Assembly (NCBI GenBank): GCA_016710135.1
Contig: JADJLM010000005.1
Location: 186,001 to 250,000 of the forward strand
From: Nitrosomonas sp.
GTDB lineage: Bacteria; Pseudomonadota; Gammaproteobacteria; Burkholderiales; Nitrosomonadaceae
Direction: 5' to 3'
Length of the DNA: 64,000 nucleotides
Part shown: one piece after another, positions 57,834 through 64,000 of the stretch
Layout: every line of letters begins with the position of its first letter
Position numbering within the stretch: position 1 is the stretch's first letter
The notes under the pieces: model-generated
Seen by the model: only the letters and a program-made list of their open reading frames with translations
What the model was told of the DNA's origin: nothing
Databases searched by the model: none
Program-made: the position numbers and the translations under genes

Positions 57834-57948
57834 GATCTCTCCTAAGTACTATTAAATACATTCTATCAACGATTAATCTCAGTCGTAACTGATATTGAAA
57901 ACCAATTGTCTTATAATGCTTATTTTACCGTAAATTAACAACTTAACC

Positions 57949-58736
57949 ATGTCAATCCACCCACAGTTTAACCCTGTCGCGCTTTCGATTGGTCCATTGT
58001 CTATCCATTGGTATGGTCTGATGTACCTCATTGGCTTTGCTTTCTTTATTTTGTTAGGGCGGTATCGAATCAAGCAGCAGCACCATTCCGTATTCACCGT
58101 TACTATTCTTGATGATGTCTTATTTTATGGCGTACTCGGCGTCATACTTGGGGGGCGATTAGGACACGTCTTATTTTATCAATTTAGCTATTACCTCACG
58201 CATCCATTAGAAATTTTTGCCATTTGGCAAGGTGGTATGTCGTTTCACGGAGGGTTAATCGGTGTGCTTCTTGCCATGTTTTTCTGGCTCACAAATATCA
58301 GTTAAAATGGCTAACCGTCACTGATTTCATCGCTCCACTTGTTCCAATTGGTCTTGGAGCGGGTCGTATCGGAAATTTTATTAATGGGGAATTATGGGGA
58401 AGACCCACTGAAGTTGCTTGGGGAATGATTTTTCCACATGTGGATCATTTGCCGCGTCATCCTTCGCAGTTATATCAATTTGCACTGGAAGGAGTTGCGC
58501 TATTTATTTTACTTTGGGTCTATTCTAGTAAACCACGTCCAGTAGGTGCTGTTTCTGGTCTGTTCCTAATTGGCTATGGGGTATTCCGTTCATTTTCAGA
58601 ATTTTTTAGACAACCTGATGATGGTTTTATGGGGCAATTAACTCTGGGAATCACTATGGGACAGTGGCTATCCCTACCAATGATTGCAGGTGGTATTTTT
58701 CTTCTTATTCAATCATCACGTGCTCATCATCAATGA
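57949..58736 (+). pseudogene. lgt: Prolipoprotein diacylglyceryl transferase Lgt, one-base frameshift
   Basis: Both frames together give a 263-residue Lgt: PLSIHWYGLMYLIGFAFFIL, LGVILGGRLGHVLFY, WQGGMSFHGGLIG, then after the break GLGAGRIGNFINGELWGRPT (Lgt signature) and PRHPSQLYQFALEG. The break is in the A run at 58293-58295 (three A's; four would give WLTKYQLKWLTVTDF). Lgt adds diacylglycerol to lipobox cysteines and is normally essential, and lipoproteins are encoded in this window, so the lesion is very probably a sequence error. Confidence 0.88.
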
Positions 58737-58775
58737 ATACCAGTGCCAATTGTAACCATTTCTTTACTTGGTCAA

Positions 58776-59521
58776 TTAGCATTCGAAGCACTTCTTTCGT
58801 GAGATCAATAATGCTTTATTCTGTGATTCTGCCCAGTCAAACAGTGCATCCATGCACTGATAATCGTTCAATTGGACTTCCGGTGCCACTTTTAAAGCTT
58901 GAGAAAGCACCAATCGATTGAAATTTGCTCGAGCATTGATATGAAAAACTAATGCAAATGGAGCAGAGGGTTTATAGAGTATGCGCTCACCTGCTTCATC
59001 GACGCCTAAAATACTGATGAAAATCATATAGGCGCCATCATCAGGTAAAGATCCATCCGCTTTCTGGATTCGGAAAATCGGATGGGCTTCAAAGTTGCTT
59101 CTGGTTGTCAAACTATCAATGATTCCTTGCAATCCATTCCCTTCTTTATCGGTCACTACTTTTTCATCCGACAAACGACTAATCACCAGTTGTTCAGTAA
59201 AGCCTTCTTTCAGCCATTGCGATTGCTCACTTGACCACTTATAAGCAAGGTATTTTCTGTTTGATCGCCTACTATGCCGCCTTGGTCAAAACCTGTCCCG
59301 GTAAATCCGGAATCTCCCATGCGATAAGGGGTAAATGAATCGGTAAATGATATGACGAATGCCGTGTAGTCACCCAGCGCTCTTCCCTGCTGCTTGCTGC
59401 TTGATATCTACTTCAATCTTGCCATCGCACCATGCAAACGCCATGTTCGGCTCACTTTCATGAGCTATAATCATGGTGCTAAAAAAAGTAAAAACGACCC
59501 TATAAAAATAGTTTTAATCAA
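58776..59521 (-). pseudogene. Degraded gene for a secreted protein of unknown family
   Basis: Joining three or four reading frames gives a signal peptide-like start (TTG at 59521, IKTIFIGSFLLFLAP), then MIIAHESEPNMAFAWCDGKI, GDYTAFVISFTDSFTPYRMG, KYLAYKWSSEQSQWLKEGFT and a last intact block (YMIFISILGVDEAGERILYK, ending CFEC). Frameshifts lie near the T/A runs at about 59480, a G run near 59385 and an A run near 59255. With three breaks this looks like a true pseudogene, though the indels again fall at runs. Family not recognised. Confidence 0.6.
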
Positions 59522-59758
59522 TCGTTGCTCCGGTAATTTTTCAAAAAAGGATTGTGATGCGAATCTATAAAAGCGTTGCTAGCCTTGGAAAAGGAATTCT
59601 AATTTCGATAAGGATTTGCAATTGACGTCACTTAGCATCCGTTTATCGTGGTAATGAGTTGTGATGACCCTATTTATTGACAAAATGAATTCTCAAATCA
59701 ATTCAAGATTGCCACCGCTATTGAATTGATCTTATTAAAAGTAGGAAATGAATATCAA

Positions 59759-59775
59759 TGCGGCAAAATGCCGCA
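59759..59775. repeat. Palindrome TGCGGCA-AAA-TGCCGCA
   Basis: Perfect 7-bp arms, three-base centre. Similar layout to the TGCGACA-type dyads at 35343, 59823 and 62887. Confidence 0.7.
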
Positions 59776-59822
59776 CCAATCACGCTTGTAAAACGTGCAG
59801 AGTTAGGCCTGTATTTATGGAT

Positions 59823-59849
59823 AGAAGCTGCGACAATTAGTCGCATTCT
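59823..59849. repeat. Palindrome TGCGAC-AATTA-GTCGCA
   Basis: Arms TGCGAC/GTCGCA, extended AGAAGC/TTCT. Shares 20 of 21 core bases with 35349-35369. Confidence 0.75.
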
Positions 59850-59892
59850 AAAAAAATTGAATTTTATGGATAATCATTGTAAATGCTAACTA

Positions 59893-60002
59893 GAGATCTC
59901 TGCATAACTGTGTTTTTGAGCTTTTCTGTTTATTTCCAGCATAATTAAATCAAATGCCTACAGATCTCACACATTCGATAAAGCCAGTTATGCAGAGGTC
60001 TC
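59893..60002. mobile_element. MITE-like 110-bp element
   Basis: Ends GAGATCTCTGCATAACTG and, inverted, GAGACCTCTGCATAACTG (17 of 18 identical) enclose about 74 AT-rich bases with no gene. CTA(G) occurs on both outer flanks and may be the target duplication, though the spacing on the right differs by a few bases. The ends resemble IS-type terminal repeats but no partner element is in this window. Confidence 0.68.
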
Positions 60003-60189
60003 GACTAGATCATTTTTCCATCAGCAGTAGATGGCAGTTTTCAATAAACCTATTTACAAAAATCCGTGTCAGTACCTATTTGTTTTGTTTGTCAGAAAGA
60101 ATCCGTCAAGAATCGACTTTATTGAGTATTTTATTCCATAATTCTTACAAAGCAGACTCAAAGTTTACAGAACTGATTATCGAACATTA

Positions 60190-60693
60190 ATGAGTGCAAA
60201 AATGAAGCCATCCAGAATCCTAATTATCTTCGCCATAATCCTGTCATTTATAACCTTGCCTTCGCACGCCGAACAGGCGGATTTAAAGTATTTTACTTCT
60301 GGCAGTTATCAGCAGTTACTAAAGGAATATGCTGACAAACCTTTTGTATTGATGGTCTGGTCTATACACTGCACGACATGTTTGCAAAAAATGCCCTTGC
60401 TCAATGAGCTAAGCAAAAATATGCCGGGGGTTAATCTGGTCATGCTAGCCACCGATGATGCTTCAGCATCGGATCAGGTCAAATCCATACTCGCCGAAAA
60501 TGAGCTCAATAAGCTGGATAATTGGATCTTTGCTGATACTAACCCTCAGAAGCTAAGGTATGAAATTGATCCCAAATGGTATGGTGAAGTGCCTCGCACC
60601 TATTTTGTGGACAAAAATCATCAGCGCGTAGGTGTCAGTGGTGCCCTATCACGTGAAACCTATGAAACCATGCTCAAAGAACTCTTCAATTAG
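60190..60693 (+). CDS. Exported TlpA-like thioredoxin-fold protein with CTTC active site
   Basis: A 167-residue protein: signal peptide (about residues 5-27, ending SHA), then a thioredoxin fold with WSIHCTTCLQKMP in place of the CPHC/CPPC motif, and the cis-proline region VPRTYFVD. TlpA-like proteins reduce periplasmic cysteines, for example in cytochrome c or Cu-A assembly. Start at ATG 60190; ATG at 60202 is an alternative. No strong ribosome binding site. Followed by a BNR-repeat protein. Confidence 0.85.
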   Translation: MSAKMKPSRILIIFAIILSFITLPSHAEQADLKYFTSGSYQQLLKEYADKPFVLMVWSIHCTTCLQKMPLLNELSKNMPGVNLVMLATDDASASDQVKSILAENELNKLDNWIFADTNPQKLRYEIDPKWYGEVPRTYFVDKNHQRVGVSGALSRETYETMLKELFN

Positions 60694-60924
60694 ATAGATT
60701 GTGTCTGTAAGCAAGCCCGATATTGCTGTAACAACAAGTATGGGATCAAATAGCGCCTTACCACCGGGCGATGGATAATTAACTTTTTCTTTGATATGCC
60801 CCTTCCTGCTTCAACCAACCATCATCACTCCGATCTAGTGCCTAAAATACAAATGACGAATATGTACAATAGTAGATTCAAATTCCACGGTAATGACAAC
60901 ATCAATCGCTGGACTGAATACACA

Positions 60925-62130
60925 ATGAATCAAGTGTCGCTCATTGGCATTGCTTTATTGCTAGTGATTGCATCAGCAAACATATCAGCTGAAACCGAGA
61001 GAATGCTGCCGGAGCAAAAGATCTTTACCGCGGCAGCATTTGGCCCGGATGGTCGACTGTGGCGCATCATTCCTTCTCAGAAATATATCTCGGTAGATTA
61101 TTCAACCGATTACGGAAAATCCTTTAGTCAGCCGGTTCGTGTCAATTCAACGGATATCTCTATCCACTTATGGGACGAGAATCCGCCCACACTTTCCGTT
61201 GATCGGAGAGGCAGATTGTATGTGCTGTATTTCGCTAATGACAAACAAGCCAGCACCAGCTTTTTCAGCCATTCTGATAATGGCACTCAGTTTAGCCAGC
61301 CTATTAAAATCAGCTCCGAAGCTGATAACCGCTACCATTATCAAACCGAAATGATCATTGATGCGACCGACCGTATCCATTTTGTATGGCACGACGTACG
61401 TGACCGCGAAGAATACAAAAAACTCGGTGGTGGAGATTTATCGATTTATCATGCCTCAGCAAGAACCGGAAAAGCAATTCAATTGGCTTCCGATCAGCGT
61501 ATTGCGAAGAATGTTTGTTCCTGCTGCCGCACCGCCATGGCCGAAGATATCGATGGTAGTTTGGTCATGTTGGCACGCTTCGTCTATCCTGGTAACATTC
61601 GGGATCATGGTTTGTTCAGGTTATCATCGGATGGAAAGATTGGAGAACCTTGGCGTGTTACTTTTGATGATTGGGCAATTGAAGGGTGTCCGGCACACGG
61701 ACCGGCTCTATCCATCAGCGCAGATGGCCGATATCACATGGCTTGGTTCACACAAGGAGAGAAACGTAGCGGGCTTTTCTATGCATGGTCCGATGATCAA
61801 GGAAGAACCTTTTCAAGCCCAATGCCCATTGGCGATCAAGAAAAATTACCCGGTCGGGCAGAAGTGCTGGCTTTGGGTAAACAGGTAGCGCTGGCATGGA
61901 AGGTATTTGATGGCATGCAAACCCGCGTGGAAGCGATGTACTCCATGAATGGCGGATTGCACTGGTCTGCGGCCAGACCCATTGCCGAATCATCTGCACA
62001 ATCTGCTCACCCCGCTTTGATTACTGACGGCAAGCAGATTTTTCTTTCCTGGAATAGTCTCGACACCGGTTATCGCTTGATTCCAGTCATGCAATTGGAT
62101 AGCAGCGACATTGGCAGCAAGTCCGAATAA
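60925..62130 (+). CDS. Exported BNR/sialidase-like beta-propeller protein
   Basis: A 401-residue product using ATG 60925, which begins a clear signal peptide (VSLIGIALLLVIASANISA); the open frame reaches 60796 but is not signal-like there. At least four Asp-box-like motifs of sialidase repeats are seen (STDYGKSFSQP, SHSDNGTQFSQP, WSDDQGRTFSSP, SMNGGLHWSAARP), the mark of a six-bladed propeller. Unusual is a cysteine cluster, NVCSCCRTAMA, followed later by EGCPAHGPA. It need not be a sialidase; no arginine triad was confirmed. It follows the thioredoxin gene in the same direction. Confidence 0.82.
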   Translation: MNQVSLIGIALLLVIASANISAETERMLPEQKIFTAAAFGPDGRLWRIIPSQKYISVDYSTDYGKSFSQPVRVNSTDISIHLWDENPPTLSVDRRGRLYVLYFANDKQASTSFFSHSDNGTQFSQPIKISSEADNRYHYQTEMIIDATDRIHFVWHDVRDREEYKKLGGGDLSIYHASARTGKAIQLASDQRIAKNVCSCCRTAMAEDIDGSLVMLARFVYPGNIRDHGLFRLSSDGKIGEPWRVTFDDWAIEGCPAHGPALSISADGRYHMAWFTQGEKRSGLFYAWSDDQGRTFSSPMPIGDQEKLPGRAEVLALGKQVALAWKVFDGMQTRVEAMYSMNGGLHWSAARPIAESSAQSAHPALITDGKQIFLSWNSLDTGYRLIPVMQLDSSDIGSKSE

Positions 62131-62134
62131 AATC

Positions 62135-62575
62135 CTACGGTTGATCGATTTTAGTAAATGCAGATGTCTCAAAATGCGCATTATCAATATCCTCACAATG
62201 AAAAAGCAACTGATAATTTGCCGCCTTTTCACCGCTCGCCGTCTGGCTAACATACAAATGATAAATGCCTGCACCACCTTCCACACGAATGATCGGACTT
62301 GCTTTTCCATCTGAATTTGTAGTGCTCGCAATTACCTTGTCCTTGACAACCATTACGTTAAACTGCCTGCCATCGATTACCTTCAGATCATCGATTTGCA
62401 CATAAAGATGATGATTTTCTTTCTCGCCACAGGTCACCAAGAAGTGATCGGCTGCACTGGCTGCGGTTAAACTATTGATCAATTGATGAGACAAGGCGTT
62501 ACCAACTGGACAGATCGAGACGCTGATACCTATGAATATAGCGGCTTTTGTTAATGATTTTTCCTTCATTCTCAT
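62135..62575 (-). CDS. Secreted protein of unknown function
   Basis: A 146-residue protein with a signal peptide (about residues 7-27, ending GNA). The mature domain is beta-rich, with a VTCGEKENHHLYVQIDDLKV stretch and IIRVEGGAGIYHLYVSQT, ending in a free cysteine region YQLLFHCEDID. Its two cysteines may pair. It converges on the BNR gene with a 4-bp gap. Family not recognised. Two ATGs (first and third codon) are possible starts. Confidence 0.72.
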   Translation of the reverse strand: MRMKEKSLTKAAIFIGISVSICPVGNALSHQLINSLTAASAADHFLVTCGEKENHHLYVQIDDLKVIDGRQFNVMVVKDKVIASTTNSDGKASPIIRVEGGAGIYHLYVSQTASGEKAANYQLLFHCEDIDNAHFETSAFTKIDQP

Positions 62576-62837
62576 GACTCCATTTTGGGTTGTAAAATCT
62601 ACTTAAACAACTTCAATATGCTCAACAAGCTACCCTTGGTGCGCCAAACGTTCGGGACGATATCGCTAATCCAATGTCATTCGATTAGCCGCTTGAATTC
62701 CAGGGGTAGATGATTTATGCGAGTTGCTCTACATAGATTAACCGTGCTTCTTGACAGGCAATTGCTACCTAACCCGGCACGGGGCGATTCAGTTTCTTCT
62801 TCATAACATATCTTTAGACACTCTCAATTTAGCTGAC

Positions 62838-62857
62838 ATCCATTCCATGGAATGGAT
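62838..62857. repeat. Perfect 20-bp palindrome ATCCATTCCATGGAATGGAT
   Basis: Perfect self-complementary sequence without loop. Could be an operator or chance; no second copy in the window. Confidence 0.6.
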
Positions 62858-62886
62858 CTTTTAGCTTAGGGCTGGCAAGACCCAGT

Positions 62887-62912
62887 GTCAATGCGGCATT
62901 TTGTCACATTGA
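62887..62912. repeat. Palindrome TCAATGCGGCA-TTT-TGTCACATTGA
   Basis: Arms of 11 bases with nine matches around TTT. A looser member of the TGCGACA/TGTCGCA dyad group. Confidence 0.6.
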
Positions 62913-63059
62913 TATGCACCATTCATTCAATATTCCCTTTGCAGATATCGAGTATTCTTCTTTCATATGAACCTTTCTTAATTAAGACAGAATAAACATG
63001 ATAAGAAAACGAAAAACCAAAATTGCATTACAAATAATAATAAATACTCAAGGGAAAAA

Positions 63060-63464
63060 ATGAAGATTTCATCAATTAAACAAGAGCGTCTTTTCAGCGC
63101 TAAAATTTCTTATACGCCACGCAATTTAAAACTTGAATCAGTAACAACCTTATTGTACGGAGACGATATTATTCCTAATGTAGGCGACATATTTCTGGCA
63201 CGAGTTACTCAATTAGGTCAGCATCATGAACTTGAATTAGCGCGTGGCCGCCGCTCCGCCTTACGGATTGGAAATGAGATTATTGTATGCTATGGAAATT
63301 GCTATGTACCTGATCAATTTGAAGCACAGGTACCCAATCACTTTGGGGCATGTAATTTAGTAGCGTCAAGTGGTATTGCCGCACAATTGAATCATCGCTA
63401 TTCCAGCCCCAAAACAACTTATTTTATAAACATTCGCGATACAATCAATTGGAATAATATCTAA
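63060..63464 (+). CDS. Hypothetical protein, possibly 3'-truncated by the IS5 insertion
   Basis: A 134-residue frame beginning MKISSIKQERLFSAKISYTP with motifs GDDIIPNVGDIFLARVTQLG, LELARGRRSALRIGNEIIVC and YGNCYVPDQFEAQVPNHFGA. It is soluble and well composed, so probably a real gene. The text looks like an N-terminal domain of a longer protein, and its stop is only 23 bp before IS5 copy 2; the C-terminal part may have been removed before or by the insertion. Family not recalled with confidence. Weak ribosome binding site AAGGGAAAAA. Confidence 0.65.
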   Translation: MKISSIKQERLFSAKISYTPRNLKLESVTTLLYGDDIIPNVGDIFLARVTQLGQHHELELARGRRSALRIGNEIIVCYGNCYVPDQFEAQVPNHFGACNLVASSGIAAQLNHRYSSPKTTYFINIRDTINWNNI

Positions 63465-63487
63465 AAAAATTGTGATCGATCAATTAA

Positions 63488-64000
63488 GGAAGCTCTGATT
63501 AAGTCACTTATTTCAGTTTTAGTGACAAAGCTATCGTCAAAGTAGTTAATATTGACATTATTGTACGACTGATAGCTGCAATTTTTAGCAGATTACACAC
63601 TTTTCTGTTCCCTGATGCAGATTTTCAGGGATATTGGACGGAATTATCCCGTGGTTGGCATCAACACCTTGCGGACAAGGTAGAGATTAGCTAAGGCAAA
63701 CAACAGATAAAGTTGTTGTGCATTCTTGAACAATCCTCGGTAACGGGTTTTGGTATAACCAAATTGTCTTTTGACAATACGAAACGGATGCTCCACCTTT
63801 GCGCGGAGTGAGGCCAGCATGCGATTGAGTACGGCATGTTCTGCGGGCAATTCCTCACCGCGCTTGCGTTTGAATGGCATACCCCAGACAGGCTCTTTCG
63901 ACTGTCGTTATGCTTCTAGATTGCGATCATTACGAGTATAAGCCCGATCACCCAATACAATCGCCTCTTCGCCATGTACCAGTACATCAATCATGTTGCC
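63488..64000 (-). mobile_element. IS5-family copy 2 (partial; runs off the right edge)
   Basis: Begins with the same terminal repeat GGAAGCTCTGATTAAGTC after TTAA (63484-63487). The first 100 bp match copy 1 base for base, then scattered differences appear (e.g. around 63590-63610 and 63650-63710). The element continues past 64000. Same orientation as copy 1. Confidence 0.92.
63644..64000 (-). pseudogene. Degenerate IS5 transposase C-terminal part
   Basis: The frame follows that of copy 1 (MPFKRKRGEELPAEHAVLNR, KVEHPFRIVKRQFGYTKTRY) but has a TAA at 63910-63908 where copy 1 has CAA (EAQRQ), a C-to-T nonsense change. Downstream an internal ATG at 63880 is still open to the stop at 63644. Not expected to be active. 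Confidence 0.85.

Larger units (their letters stand above)
59522..60189. other. Intergenic region rich in palindromes and a MITE-like element
   Basis: 668 bp without a supported gene. It holds two related palindromes (59759-59775, 59823-59849) and a 110-bp inverted-repeat element (59893-60002). Downstream of that is the upstream region of the thioredoxin gene. Confidence 0.55.
62576..63059. other. 484-bp intergenic region with two palindromes
   Basis: No gene supported on either strand. Palindromes at 62838-62857 and 62887-62912; the second lies about 150 bp upstream of the next gene. Confidence 0.5.

Noticed and set aside
59954..60190. 78-codon frame upstream of the thioredoxin gene
   Set aside because: It starts inside the MITE-like element, has no ribosome binding site and unremarkable composition.
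60925..62130. Calling the BNR protein a true sialidase
   Set aside because: Asp-box repeats are present but the catalytic arginine triad and Tyr/Glu pair could not be identified.

Overview
The window looks like a chromosomal segment of an ammonia-oxidizing betaproteobacterium close to Nitrosomonas. This rests on a small class I cytochrome c at 53750-54064 that strongly resembles my recollection of the Nitrosomonas cytochrome c-552, on the abundance of small cytochromes c, and on a gamma/beta-proteobacterial style gene order (yibN-grxC-secB-gpsA). No search was run. The DNA is moderately AT-rich by eye. I found no rRNA, tRNA or CRISPR array.

Layout. 1-2.0 kb: DUF4126 membrane protein and an APC amino-acid permease (minus strand). 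2.2-4.9 kb: rhodanese, grxC, secB, an SH3-domain protein and gpsA. 5.2-6.4 kb: D-Ala-D-Ala carboxypeptidase with a SPOR domain, frameshifted at its KTG motif. 6.4-9.2 kb: a decay zone with an acyltransferase tail, an IS66 remnant, the N-terminal part of an FG-GAP adhesin, a small relic of attH and a frameshifted RTX protein. 9.3-13.3 kb: ABC exporter operon (ATPase, FtsX-like permease with an internal deletion, AttH). 13.7-18.8 kb: YfiR-like protein, TonB-dependent receptor, two tandem small secreted proteins and a lipoprotein metallopeptidase. 18.9-21.8 kb: broken bestrophin, BI-1 protein, a 59-aa membrane protein and MsrB. 21.8-23.0 kb: an IS5-family element with TTAA target duplication. 23.0-25.3 kb: ybdD-cstA. 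25.4-27.4 kb: a complete MNIO RiPP metallophore cassette (HvfC, HvfB and an EGKCG-motif HvfA precursor). 27.7-33.2 kb: two cytochromes c, the ABC-F protein Uup, Hsp20 with a heat-shock promoter, and DUF533 and DUF808 proteins. 33.3-37.9 kb: sulfotransferase, histidine phosphatase, WecA-like glycan initiator and APS kinase. 37.9-42.1 kb: RsmB-like methyltransferase, PurN, PurM and an AI-2E/PerM transporter. 42.1-53.7 kb: the flagellar rod/hook operon flgBCDEFGHIJKL with divergent flgA. 53.7-59.5 kb: cytochrome c-552, YyaL, IlvD, Lgt and a degraded secreted-protein gene. 59.5-64 kb: palindromes, a MITE-like element, a TlpA-like thioredoxin, a BNR-repeat protein, an orphan secreted protein, and a second, degenerate IS5 copy running off the end.

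The most interesting functional unit is the HvfABC-type copper-peptide cassette, because ammonia oxidation depends on copper enzymes. The most striking global pattern is that at least eight otherwise well-conserved genes (dac, RTX, adhesin, IS5 transposase, uup, DUF533, flgJ, lgt) each break by one base at or beside a mononucleotide run. That looks more like homopolymer sequencing error than eight independent gene losses, and in the annotation those genes should be read as probably intact until resequenced. Other lesions (bestrophin ochre codon, permease deletion, IS66/adhesin truncation, second IS5 copy) look like real decay.
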